Of a stretch of DNA of 64,000 nucleotides, positions 1-9,235 are shown piece by piece. The position numbers were made by a program, and so were the translations under genes. The notes under the pieces are model-generated. The model was not told where the DNA came from and did not search any database. It was given only the letters and a program-made list of their open reading frames with translations. The stretch is from Methanobacteriota archaeon (GTDB lineage Archaea; Halobacteriota; Methanomicrobia; Methanomicrobiales; Methanocorpusculaceae): assembly GCA_023396065.1 (NCBI GenBank), contig JAEWXF010000023.1, positions 53,250-117,249 of the forward strand, in the 5' to 3' direction. The stretch's first letter is position 1. The number at the start of each line of letters is the position of its first letter.

Positions 1-1258
1 TTCCAATTGATATGAGCATTTTAATTAACTCAGGGGACTTCGGGAAACTCATAACATTACTCCCAAATAGTTCTTTTATCGACTTTTTCCCATAGTCATT
101 GTTGATGGTGTTATCTGTCCAAAGAGATTTGACTAGTGTTGTTGCAATGCCCCCGTCTTCACCAAGAAGGTAGTCCTTCCTGAAAATACGCCATTCATCA
201 CCAGAACGTTCTGCAATAATCAACTCATTTTCAGACTCAACCTTGGATTTCATCCATGTCCAACAGGTTTTTGTTCCATCTGGGGCATCAGGCCACACCT
301 CTTCACAATAAGTTACATCCTGAATGGTTGAAACCCGCTGTGTAGTTGGATTGACATATAACGGGAAATACAAGTTAGGACGAGTCTGTGGATTGAATGC
401 CTGATTTCGATTACGCAAACCAATTGGACGATATCTGCCACGAGAATCTTCTTTGTTATACTCATCCAACATTTTGTTTTTCTTTTCTACGCCAAACAAA
501 GCATTTGGATGCATACCGTCTTTGGCGTATACCAACACTGATTCATGAGTTTTGGCCACAAATAAGTCAAGATTTCGTCCACGAGGATTTAATTGTACTG
601 CAAACTGTACTACAAAACTCATTTCCCCAAAAATCTCATCACAGATTTTTCGCAGATTTTCTGATTCATGATCATCAATACTGATGAAAATAACCCCATC
701 ATCCCGTAAAAGATTCCTCGCCAACCGCAGACGTGGATACATCATATTCAGCCAGTCGGTATGATAGCGACCATTACTTTCCGCATTCGCTGAATATGCC
801 TTTCCTTCCTCATCAATCTGCCCGGTCATCCTCAGATAGTTCCGCAGATTGTCCGAGTAATCATCCGGATACACAAAATCATTCCCCGTATTATACGGAG
901 GATCGATGTAGATCATCTTCACTTTGCCGTGATAGCTCTTCTGCAGAAGCTTCAATACCTCCAGATTGTCACCTTCGATGTAGAGGTTTTCCGTCGTGTC
1001 CCAGTCTTTGCTCTCCTCCGGACAGGGCCGCAGTGTTCCCCTTGTTGGCTGCTGAGAAAGGCGGAGTGCTCTTCCTTTCCCGTTCCAGGTAAAGTTGTAG
1101 CGTTCCTTTTCGTCCTCCACATACTCGCCGAGAAGCTGGCGGAGTTTCTCGAAGTCGATGTGATCCTCGCAGCAGATCTCCGGGAAGAGCTGGCGGAGAG
1201 CGACGATGTTTTCTTCGGCGATGTCAGGAGTATATCCGGTAAGTTTTGTATCGGTCAT
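1..1258 (-). CDS. Type III-style DNA methyltransferase (Mod), 3' end beyond window
   Basis: Translating the minus strand from the ATG at 1258 gives at least 419 residues without a stop; the rest lies outside the window. Catalytic motif IV (DPPY, residues 119-122, followed by NTG) is preceded by the NLYIEGDNLEVLKLL stretch typical of beta-class adenine methyltransferases of type III restriction-modification systems. In this class the AdoMet-binding FxGxG motif comes near the C-terminus, so it cannot be seen here. The protein should methylate adenine in a short asymmetric site. It is the last visible gene of a leftward series that also contains a helicase and a DUF4391 protein; the Res endonuclease would be expected next, outside the window. 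An AGGA lies about 8 nt before the start. Confidence 0.88.
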   Translation of the reverse strand, partial: MTDTKLTGYTPDIAEENIVALRQLFPEICCEDHIDFEKLRQLLGEYVEDEKERYNFTWNGKGRALRLSQQPTRGTLRPCPEESKDWDTTENLYIEGDNLEVLKLLQKSYHGKVKMIYIDPPYNTGNDFVYPDDYSDNLRNYLRMTGQIDEEGKAYSANAESNGRYHTDWLNMMYPRLRLARNLLRDDGVIFISIDDHESENLRKICDEIFGEMSFVVQFAVQLNPRGRNLDLFVAKTHESVLVYAKDGMHPNALFGVEKKNKMLDEYNKEDSRGRYRPIGLRNRNQAFNPQTRPNLYFPLYVNPTTQRVSTIQDVTYCEEVWPDAPDGTKTCWTWMKSKVESENELIIAERSGDEWRIFRKDYLLGEDGGIATTLVKSLWTDNTINNDYGKKSIKELFGSNVMSFPKSPELIKMLISIG

Positions 1259-1327
1259 GAGTTTTTTCCTCGGAGGTAACAGTAAGATGGATGATGTTTT
1301 TTCTGTTCGCAGAGGTTATATGGGTTG

Positions 1328-2703
1328 TTATTTTTTTGGGTTCAGTTGGGCATCAGTCGGGAAGAGGCACCCGTATTCGACGTTGTTCCGTATTGCCCGG
1401 GAAAGAGTAAGAGTATTCAGGAAATCTCCACTACCACATCCCTTAAAATCTCCATCCCAGAGTATGAACAATTCTCTCGCATGCTGAACGTTATTTCCCG
1501 TCCCTGCCTCATCAGACAATGCAGATAGGGGAAGTGCTGCAATCTCTGCGGTATAACAACTCTGATACTCATCCACTGGTGATCCCTGCCACCCAAACAG
1601 ATCGACCCACAGCCTATCATTCTGATCCAGAATACCCGTTCCCTTCTGGAGAAAATCAAGATAGAAAAAGGGATCCGCATACTTCATGCAAAACAGAGCG
1701 AGATATGCCTGCTTGTATTTCTGTGGAATTTTATGAAGAGGTATGCCTGTAACATTCTTTTTTCTCTCCAGAAAATGTGCATATTCTTTACAAATAACTT
1801 CCAGGACACGGAGGGAAAGAGAAAATCTTTCCGCAAGACATAGAAATAGGGGTGCATGTACTTCAAGCGAATTTCCTTCACTATCCACAAACCGCTCCTC
1901 TAAAAATCTCTGAAGGTTTGGCTTTGGAAGTGATGTCTGATAATCAAAGAACCTCTGAAGGTACCCCATCGAATCAATATCCCCATACACCGTTTTGATT
2001 GACCTATGCAGCTGTTCCATATCCAGAGAAAACACGAAGATTACGTTCGGCAGATCAAAGAAGTGCTTTACCACCTCCAGTGTCTCAATGGCAAAGGTCG
2101 GACGGCAGCGATCCAGCTCATCGATGCAGATAAGGAGATAGCCATGTTCTCCCCGAATATTCTCGGTTAGTTTCCGGAATAACTCCTTATGTTCCTGCCG
2201 TGCGGTAAACTCCTCGAAGATCATATCCGGCAACTTTTTTCCCGATACTCTTTCATCGCCTCGGCGAATCCTTCCGGATTTATCCCGCAGGTAACTTGTG
2301 TAATCAGTCCAAGAAACTTTGGGCCAAATATCGACATAATATTAGCAAGAGATTCTTTCAGATCCTTTCCTCCTTCAGTATTCTCAGTGATTAACTGCTG
2401 AAAACTGCAGATAATCGGCATCAATGCATCCGGAGAATCATCATTCTCCCAGGCATTATACTTCATACAGGTAAAGGAAGATGTGGTAGAATCCTTCAGT
2501 TTCTTCAGCCACATGTCCACAAAGGACGTCTTTCCGGTTCCCCATCCGGAATCAAGCGCAATAACCCGTGAATGTTCGTTCGTGGTTGGCTGTGATGTCG
2601 TGATGAAATGAGTTAGATAGTCTGCAAGCGGCTCGCGGGATAATTGATCGTTGGAAAAAATTGTGAGTGGCGCAGGAGACACAATGGTATGTATTATTTT
2701 CAC
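1328..2703 (-). pseudogene. KAP-type P-loop NTPase, frameshifted in an A-run
   Basis: The N-terminal part (from ATG 2703, 160 codons to the TGA at 2221) has a Walker A motif, GWGTGKTS, at residues 53-60. The following part, readable in the -1 frame from about 2240 down to 1328 (about 301 codons), has the Walker B stretch LLICIDELDRCRP and a following FVFSLD strand. Both are hallmarks of KAP NTPases, so this is one protein of about 460 residues split in two. The break is at a run of six A on the coding strand (about 2240-2245); one extra A would restore a single frame. No transmembrane insertion is evident. It may be a true pseudogene, a phase-variable gene, a -1 frameshift product or a sequencing error. 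It sits between the Kiwa-like pair and mod, in AT-rich DNA. Confidence 0.8.
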
Positions 2704-2790
2704 AAAGATACATTAAATTAATTGATGTGGTGCGAGTATTTTGAATAACTGCTATCGTGAAACGTATGTTGAACTATATGCAAACATTTG

Positions 2791-3618
2791 TTAAAGCGTC
2801 CTTACAGAATTAGCTAACCGTTTTTCCAGACCAATTGGAGTCGTATAATACCTCTGCTCAATACCATACAGAAGAGATTTCAACTGAATTTCAGATCCAA
2901 TGGCAAAGGAGGTACTCCCCACCACATCCAGATCACTACAATATTGATGGATGTACATAAACAGTTCATCCTTCTCCTCATTACCGAAGTTGTGTAACGT
3001 GCTTATTGCAAGAGCAATTCTCTTCCGATTTGGGGTCTTTACACTGTTCGCGTTAAATCCATTTGCAAGAGAAATCATGGGATTACTCAGGAAGGCCCGT
3101 GTTTCTTCATATGTTGCTTCACGAAACAACTCAGAAATACCTTTAAAGATTGAAGAAATCGCCGCTAGCTTCTTGAAATATAAGCGGTCAATACTCTTCA
3201 AATAAATGGCATCTGGCTCAGAATGGATCGTAATTGATTTGTTGTCAGAAGAATACGAACACTCCTCATTAAAGAAAACTGTTTTCTTTCGAACTAACTG
3301 GGATTTTGTAATATTTTGAAAACAAAAGGCATTCTCACCCTGATAAGAAAATAGATAGTCGAGTTTACTAAAATCCTGTGATCGAAATTGTGGATAGCTG
3401 GTGGTATTCATCCTGTTTAGAAGAATTGGAAGACAGTATGTCTGTTTCGAGAAAGAGTCAATACTAAACCATTCATCCTCATCCAGTTTTGTATCAGGGG
3501 TATAAGGAACATGAGACATTTCTGTGTCGATCCTGTAGATATCCTCATCTCTACCAAGGAGTTTCCAGTATTTTTCCCCTTGACCCCTTACTCTAATTTT
3601 TGCAATAAGATAACTCAT
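2791..3618 (-). CDS. KwaB-like (DUF4868-like) protein of a candidate Kiwa defence pair
   Basis: A 275-residue soluble protein whose start overlaps the stop of the upstream membrane-protein gene by ATGA, so the two are translationally coupled. The C-terminal half (about residues 160-275) has an NRKRIALA segment, a YIHQYC segment and an ending with YYTTP and EKRLANS. From memory this layout resembles DUF4868 proteins, the family of KwaB. KwaB is reported to be longer (about 315 residues), so this may be a divergent or related family. In Kiwa, KwaA senses perturbation at the membrane and KwaB acts on phage DNA; that role here is inferred from gene order and size, not shown by a search. The DNA is markedly AT-rich relative to the flanks. 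Confidence 0.5.
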   Translation of the reverse strand: MSYLIAKIRVRGQGEKYWKLLGRDEDIYRIDTEMSHVPYTPDTKLDEDEWFSIDSFSKQTYCLPILLNRMNTTSYPQFRSQDFSKLDYLFSYQGENAFCFQNITKSQLVRKKTVFFNEECSYSSDNKSITIHSEPDAIYLKSIDRLYFKKLAAISSIFKGISELFREATYEETRAFLSNPMISLANGFNANSVKTPNRKRIALAISTLHNFGNEEKDELFMYIHQYCSDLDVVGSTSFAIGSEIQLKSLLYGIEQRYYTTPIGLEKRLANSVRTL

Positions 3619-4163
3619 GTGTGCTCATCCACTTCTATAAAGGTAAAATCTGTGATTCTCCGCAAATCTAGAAAGGATAATCCTTCTATATTCTTTACAT
3701 TGCGCTTTGATATAATAAATATTCTTGTTGCTTCTTTTGTTGAGAGATAGTAAAATTGATATCCAAATAGCAGGAAGAGAGGATTAAAGTAAAGCGTTTG
3801 GGATACAAATGTGAATAGAGACAATATCCCAAACACAAAAACAAATACGTCACAGTTAGGAATACTCAGTCCCACAAAAAAATATCCAAGATAACTGGGA
3901 AGAAAGGCATTGTTTGCGGGTTCAATTGCAGTAATTCCTCCCTCGATAGTATCTGTTCCGAGATACTGAGATATCCACAGCAGACCATAAGTTACAACAA
4001 TATACACCACCAGTAGGACAAAATCCCACACAATATCAGGGAGTGAATATCCGAATATTTTACAGAGCATAGCGTTTGGTCCCTCTTTTGCAAGAAAGAT
4101 AATCCCCACTAACCCAACTGCATCCAGCGTTAAAAAAACTCTGTAAATAAGGTTAAAAACCAT
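3615..4163 (-). CDS. KwaA-like four-helix membrane protein
   Basis: A 182-residue protein with about four hydrophobic segments (near residues 5-26, 42-65, 90-115 and 118-140) followed by a polar C-terminal tail of about 40 residues. The segment LPSYLGYFFVGLSIPN in the third helix is the most family-like stretch. Size, topology and ATGA coupling to the next gene match KwaA of the two-gene Kiwa anti-phage system, in which KwaA is the membrane partner of KwaB. I could not confirm this by alignment; another small membrane sensor is possible. The gene begins 65 bp after the DUF4391 gene in the same orientation and is AT-rich, suggesting that it and its neighbour were inserted as a unit. Confidence 0.5.
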   Translation of the reverse strand: MVFNLIYRVFLTLDAVGLVGIIFLAKEGPNAMLCKIFGYSLPDIVWDFVLLVVYIVVTYGLLWISQYLGTDTIEGGITAIEPANNAFLPSYLGYFFVGLSIPNCDVFVFVFGILSLFTFVSQTLYFNPLFLLFGYQFYYLSTKEATRIFIISKRNVKNIEGLSFLDLRRITDFTFIEVDEHT

Positions 4164-4228
4164 CTTCTTCAGCTATGTTATTGTTTATCTAGTCATTCAC
4201 TATGTTTCTTGTATCTGATATTTTTTAC

Positions 4229-4975
4229 TCATGAGAAACACGTTTTTTCCTCAGTATCCTTTGAACAAAGAATACTCGCACGTTTCCTCTTCAGCTCCAT
4301 CATCTGCACATGCAGCTCCATCTGTCGGTTAAACTGATCCTCACGCTTCATCTCCGCCCGCAGCCGGGAAATCTCCGCATCAATCTCCCCCGCCTCCCGC
4401 AACATCTCCCGGGCAGCCTCGCCCGAAGAACAAACTCCCCCCTCACACCCCACACAATATACCGACAACGCATCCACCACATCAGCATACAGCGTAAAAT
4501 AATTTGCAAACCGCATCCTTCGCAGATCCATCACCGCAAACAACGAATCCCCCGCTGCAACCCATCCCGAATGCACAAACTCCTCCAGCGTATTCCGTGA
4601 CCGGTCCTGCAGATTCACCCGCTGATGCGCAACCCAGAACTGCCAGCGCTCCCCCATCCGGAACACCAGAATCATAGGATACGGAATCGCCCGCATCACC
4701 ATCTCCGCAATCCGGGAGATACCTTTCTCCACTCCAACCCGGATCTCCAGAACCTCAACCTCCGGATACTCATACACCTCACTCACAAACCCCGCCACCC
4801 GGATCGTATCAGGCCGCAGACAAAACCGCCACACAACCTTCTCCACAACCTCGGAAAACAACCGCTTATCCGCCGCAGTCGCAGACCCGAAATTATCCAG
4901 AATATCCTTCTTAAACACCGTCTTATCAATCACACAACTCTCCGGAAGCTGCAAAAACCCATACTCCCCGCTCAT
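4229..4975 (-). CDS. DUF4391 domain protein, partner of the helicase
   Basis: A 248-residue protein whose start overlaps the helicase stop by ATGA (4972-4975). The N-terminal two-thirds contain the pattern seen in DUF4391 proteins: an early LP-x-KTVFKKDIL region, a KRLFSEVVEKVVW stretch and an IPYPMILVF strand near residues 97-105. The last 60 residues are charged and helical, probably coiled coil. Proteins of this family are regularly encoded between a PLD/SNF2 helicase and type III mod/res genes; their biochemical role is not established. Coupling to the helicase implies the two products work together. Coding-strand composition is G-rich and like the helicase gene, unlike the AT-rich genes that follow. 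Confidence 0.75.
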   Translation of the reverse strand: MSGEYGFLQLPESCVIDKTVFKKDILDNFGSATAADKRLFSEVVEKVVWRFCLRPDTIRVAGFVSEVYEYPEVEVLEIRVGVEKGISRIAEMVMRAIPYPMILVFRMGERWQFWVAHQRVNLQDRSRNTLEEFVHSGWVAAGDSLFAVMDLRRMRFANYFTLYADVVDALSVYCVGCEGGVCSSGEAAREMLREAGEIDAEISRLRAEMKREDQFNRQMELHVQMMELKRKRASILCSKDTEEKTCFS

Positions 4976-7900
4976 TTCATCACCAGAAAACTCACCAGCT
5001 CAAAATCCTCCACACCATCATAGAACGTCTTCTGCAGCGTCGTCCCCCCTTTACTGAAAAGACTTGCAACACCCACCTCCTGCTTCGTCCCGATAAGATG
5101 GAAGATAGCCTTCTCCAGAAGATCCGAATACCGCCGCATCTCATACCCGTCCCGTGTCTCCGCATTAAACACCCCAACTACATCCCCCTGAACCGCATCA
5201 GAATCCGCACACAACCGCGAATAATAATCCAGAATACGCTTCGCATGCAGATACGACAACTCCACACATCCCTCCTCCGAAACATACATCACATAATACG
5301 GGAACAAAGGATTCTGCTCCTTACTCTGCCGGATGCCCTGAATCTGCCGCAACACAAAAATCACTCCCGGCTTCACCACATCCCGCATATCCTCAGGAAT
5401 CCGCACAACCGCATACATCCCGGTCGGCGCCTCCTCCAACTCCCGGCGATGCTCCTTCATAAAATCCATCAGCTCAATCTTCGCATCATTAAACGTCAGA
5501 TCCGTAATCGAAATACCGCCCGAAATATCCTCAAGATCCACCACCTTACTCTGCAGCTGATGCAGCTGCTTGCGGCGATACTCCAGATCCCGCATCTCCC
5601 CGTCTCCCGGCTCAATCAGATTCTCCTCACCCGTCGCTGAGACATCCAGCAGTACCATCCTCCCCTTCACCCGTTTCTGCAGATTAATATACTCATCCAA
5701 ATCCTTCATCGGCCAGAAATTCACCAGCTGCACCACCTCATTCACCGAACCGATACGATCAATCCTCCCAAACCTCTGCACAATCCGTAAAGGATTCCAG
5801 TGAATATCATAATTCACCAGAAAATCACAATCCTGCAGATTCTGACCCTCCGAAACACAATCTGTTGCGAACAAAACATCAATCCTCTCAGAAATATGCG
5901 GATACACCTTCTCACACTCCTTTGACCGTGGAGAAAACAGCGTCAGCACCGCATTCAGATCAGAAGAAAAACCCCGCACTGTTTTCGGAAGATTCGACGC
6001 ATTCCCTCCGGCACCTGTAACAAGTCCAGAATATACCCCGCATTCCCCGAACACATCCCTCAGATTCTCGTACAAATACCGTGCCGTATCCGCAAACGCC
6101 GTAAACACCACCACCTTCCGATTACCCTCATTCAGAGGATGTGAAAGCTTCTGTACAATAACCTCCCGCAACTCCGCAAGCTTCGCATCCCGACCTGGCG
6201 TAACCCTCTTCGCCCCCTCCAGAATACTCGCAAGCATTTCCCTATCCGCAACCAGATCCTGCCGCCACCTCACCAAATCCATATCCTGCAGCAGAACCTT
6301 CACCTTCCGGCCAAACACCATCCCCGAATACTCCTCCTCATCCGGATCAATATCCAGAATATTCAGATCAGCATCATAGGACTCACCCGATAACGAATCC
6401 ACTCGGGAAATAGTCGCAGACACATCTGCAAGCATCTTCTCAACCGTCATCGTAAACGAATACACCGAACTCTCCAAACGTTTCAGAAGAATCATCCGCA
6501 TCAGCCCCGTCAGACTACTCTCACGATCACTCTGCTTAAACACCGTATGGCTCTCCCCCACCTCAAAATCATACTTCTCTGCATACTCTGCCTTCTTCGA
6601 CGGAAGAACATAATGTGTCGGCAGATACAAACACAACGTCATACGATGAATCTGCCTGCTCACCTCAGAAATTGAAGGAAACTCCCCCAACAGATCAATC
6701 TCAGGGTAACGATTCTCCGGCAGTAACCTCCGGGGAAACCTCCCGATTTCACCTTTGGGATAATACTTCTCAATATGCTTCCGGGAACGGGCAATCGTAA
6801 TCGTATCAAGAAGCTTAAAATAATCAATATCCATCATCCGGACAAACATCTCCGTAGTCCGTTCATCATCCGGAAGATTCGTCCACTTTGAAAAAACAGC
6901 CTGGGCACGCTGCAAAACCATCTCAACATCTGCAACCCCGCCGGAAGCCAAAGCCTTCGGATTCTCCTCCGTAATAATTGCTATCTGATTTTTCAAATCT
7001 GCCATACGGTTATTTACCGGAGTTGCCGAAAGCATCAGAACCTTTGTTTTTACTCCCGATTTAATAACATTCTGCATCAGCTTATGATATCTGCTCATCC
7101 GATCCTTATGAGGAGGCGCATTCCGGAAATTATGACTCTCATCAATCACAAGCAGATCATAATTTGCCCAATTTACCGTCGCGAGATTAATATCTCCTGA
7201 CTTCCCCCTCGCCCGATCCAAATCAGTATGGTTCAGAACATCATAATTAAACCGATCCGCCGCAAAAATATTTCGAGAATCATTCTGCGTATAAATCGTC
7301 CAGTTCTCCCGCAGACGTTTTGGCACAAGAACCAACACCCGATCATTGCGTAACTCATAGTACTTGATAACCGCAAGAGCAGTAAACGTTTTTCCCAGAC
7401 CAACACTATCTGCAAGAATACACCCATTATACTTCTCAATCTTATCAATCGCTCCTTTAACTCCGTCCTTTTGAAATTTATAAAGCTTGTTCCATATCAG
7501 CGTATCCTCAAACCCAGTCCTTGCCTTCACAATATTCGTATCGGTCAACTCATCCAGATAACTGCTGAAAACATGATACAAAGAAACAAAATAGATAAAC
7601 TGCGGTGTATTTTCCTTATACATCACCAGCATCTGTTCCAAAACACGGTTTTTTACATCCTCAACCTGCTCATTGTCCTCCCACAACTCATTAAACTGCT
7701 GCAAAAACATCTGAGTGAACTCTGCTCCATACATACATGTGTTGGAATCATTTCGTGTCGAAGGAGTAATCCCCAGTCCATCCGTGGTAAAATCCACCGT
7801 TCCATTAATTGAAACAGACTCCCCGTCCGGATTTTCCAGATGAATTAACCGGAACTGGGCCGGATTCGGGTGTCTCAGTGATTTGATTTCAACTTTTTTC

Positions 7901-8241
7901 CGAATCCATTCAGCACATTCCTTTGCAATAGCTGCCTGCTTCATTTCGTTACGGAGTTTAATCTCAAACTCATTTCCTTGGAGCTTCCTCTCAGGAGAAT
8001 GATCAATATAATACTCCCGGATAAGTTCGTTCTCATTTGTGACAAAAGTAGGTTCAGTAAAAATAAATCGCATATTGTCTATTTTTGACAACTCTTTTTT
8101 CAGCTCTGCAAAGGCATATATCGTAAAATATGCAGAAATAATGGAGAGGCGGGACCCTAATTTAAGATTTCTCATAAGTTCCTTAGATACAGTCCCATTT
8201 CTCTTATTATCAATAATTTTTGGAAATTTTGTATGTATCAT
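4972..8241 (-). CDS. PLD-like domain plus SNF2 helicase, defence-associated
   Basis: A 1089-residue protein. Residues 1-240 look like a phospholipase D-like/helicase-associated N-terminal domain (SIISAYFTIYAF near 33-44). The SNF2-type motor follows: Walker A ADSVGLGKT (277-285), DESH (367-370), motif III SATPVNNR (405-412). In the second half are VVVFTAF and a motif V-VI region with ATDCVSEGQNLQ and QRFGRIDRIGS. It should be an ATP-driven DNA translocase; PLD folds can be nucleases, but I see no clear duplicated HKD motif, so catalysis there is doubtful. It is the first gene of the leftward defence series and is coupled to DUF4391. The promoter must lie in or beyond the 45-bp gap to the divergent gene at 8287. 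Confidence 0.85.
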   Translation of the reverse strand: MIHTKFPKIIDNKRNGTVSKELMRNLKLGSRLSIISAYFTIYAFAELKKELSKIDNMRFIFTEPTFVTNENELIREYYIDHSPERKLQGNEFEIKLRNEMKQAAIAKECAEWIRKKVEIKSLRHPNPAQFRLIHLENPDGESVSINGTVDFTTDGLGITPSTRNDSNTCMYGAEFTQMFLQQFNELWEDNEQVEDVKNRVLEQMLVMYKENTPQFIYFVSLYHVFSSYLDELTDTNIVKARTGFEDTLIWNKLYKFQKDGVKGAIDKIEKYNGCILADSVGLGKTFTALAVIKYYELRNDRVLVLVPKRLRENWTIYTQNDSRNIFAADRFNYDVLNHTDLDRARGKSGDINLATVNWANYDLLVIDESHNFRNAPPHKDRMSRYHKLMQNVIKSGVKTKVLMLSATPVNNRMADLKNQIAIITEENPKALASGGVADVEMVLQRAQAVFSKWTNLPDDERTTEMFVRMMDIDYFKLLDTITIARSRKHIEKYYPKGEIGRFPRRLLPENRYPEIDLLGEFPSISEVSRQIHRMTLCLYLPTHYVLPSKKAEYAEKYDFEVGESHTVFKQSDRESSLTGLMRMILLKRLESSVYSFTMTVEKMLADVSATISRVDSLSGESYDADLNILDIDPDEEEYSGMVFGRKVKVLLQDMDLVRWRQDLVADREMLASILEGAKRVTPGRDAKLAELREVIVQKLSHPLNEGNRKVVVFTAFADTARYLYENLRDVFGECGVYSGLVTGAGGNASNLPKTVRGFSSDLNAVLTLFSPRSKECEKVYPHISERIDVLFATDCVSEGQNLQDCDFLVNYDIHWNPLRIVQRFGRIDRIGSVNEVVQLVNFWPMKDLDEYINLQKRVKGRMVLLDVSATGEENLIEPGDGEMRDLEYRRKQLHQLQSKVVDLEDISGGISITDLTFNDAKIELMDFMKEHRRELEEAPTGMYAVVRIPEDMRDVVKPGVIFVLRQIQGIRQSKEQNPLFPYYVMYVSEEGCVELSYLHAKRILDYYSRLCADSDAVQGDVVGVFNAETRDGYEMRRYSDLLEKAIFHLIGTKQEVGVASLFSKGGTTLQKTFYDGVEDFELVSFLVMK

Positions 8242-8286
8242 ATCATTGTTCTCCCTGGGTGATTCAACCCAATCACCATTAAGACT

Positions 8287-9180
8287 ATGAATATATATCC
8301 ACGCTGCACCATAATTTTCTTTTCTCTCCTCAACGAAAACGGCATTGACAACCTCAAAACCTCTCTCATCACCCTCCTCTATGGACCAGACCCTATCGAA
8401 ACACGCTGGAAAAACGCTCTCACCAAAACCAAAGGCTTAGGTCCCGCCACCATCAGCGAACTCCTTGCCTACAGCAACCCTGAACAATATGCCCTGTTCA
8501 ATAAACGAACCTGTGATTGCCTCGAATATCTTGACATCACCGACATGCCCATCTACACCTATCAATATACCGGCAAGAAATACCTCGAAGTCTGCCGGAT
8601 AGCCCGGCGGATTGCGGACATCATGGAACAGGAAGGACTCGGGCCCACCAACCTTCTTGCTGTAGACTACTTCCTCTGGGATGAAATACTCCCGGTCGTA
8701 GATGCAGTCATGCCGGAACATCTCCTTCTCCCCGCTAAAATTCCTGAGCCCAAAGACACCAGTCCCATCTCACTTCACAATGAGATACGCGACAAAATCG
8801 TTGACATAGGTCACATGCTCGGGTTTGAAAGCAGTAAAGAGATCAAAGTTACCTCCGGAGCAGTTGTTGACGCAGTCTGGGGAGCCTCAATTGGCAACAT
8901 GGGAAAAGTCATCTACGTCTTTGAAGTCCAGACAAAAGGATCCATCGACAGCCTTCTCCTCAACCTCATAAAAGCAAAACAAAACAAAGCAGTACAGGCA
9001 ATTGTTGCAGTTTCTGACGACAGACAGCTGGAAAGGATAAAACGGGAAGCTGCGGGATTAGACCTGCGTGACCTCAAACTCTGGAATCAGAATGAAGTAC
9101 TCGACGTCGATGAATCGCTCACCAAAGCCCACATTATCATCAACAACATAGGACTTGTTCCTGACAGTTTCTCAAAATGA
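8287..9180 (+). CDS. Unknown protein with a possible PD-(D/E)XK nuclease-like C-terminal domain
   Basis: A 297-residue protein. The first half contains a helix-hairpin-like segment, GLGPATISELLAYSNP (about residues 49-65), followed by a region with FNKRTCDCLEYL. The second half has VVDAVWG and, after a short strand, FEVQTKGS, an arrangement (D, then E-x-Q-x-K on a strand) that resembles the core of PD-(D/E)XK nucleases with Gln at the third position. That reading is an inference and needs a profile search. An in-frame TGA at 8260 excludes a much earlier start. The gene diverges from the helicase with 45 bp between them, so it may belong to the same defence island. Codon use is typical of its surroundings. 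Confidence 0.55.
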   Translation: MNIYPRCTIIFFSLLNENGIDNLKTSLITLLYGPDPIETRWKNALTKTKGLGPATISELLAYSNPEQYALFNKRTCDCLEYLDITDMPIYTYQYTGKKYLEVCRIARRIADIMEQEGLGPTNLLAVDYFLWDEILPVVDAVMPEHLLLPAKIPEPKDTSPISLHNEIRDKIVDIGHMLGFESSKEIKVTSGAVVDAVWGASIGNMGKVIYVFEVQTKGSIDSLLLNLIKAKQNKAVQAIVAVSDDRQLERIKREAAGLDLRDLKLWNQNEVLDVDESLTKAHIIINNIGLVPDSFSK

Positions 9181-9194
9181 GGATAAGAACGTGC

Positions 9195-9235
9195 ATCCGG
9201 AAAAAATATCGAGAGTTTATCTCTCATTCCCGGAT
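9195..9235 (+). terminator. Stem-loop after the 297-residue gene
   Basis: Nested inverted repeats: ATCCGG (9195-9200) pairs with CCGGAT (9230-9235), and inside them GAGAG (9211-9215) pairs with CTCTC (9221-9225) around a TTTAT loop. It starts 15 bp after the stop codon. No long T-run follows, so transcript stabilisation is as likely as termination. Confidence 0.4.
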
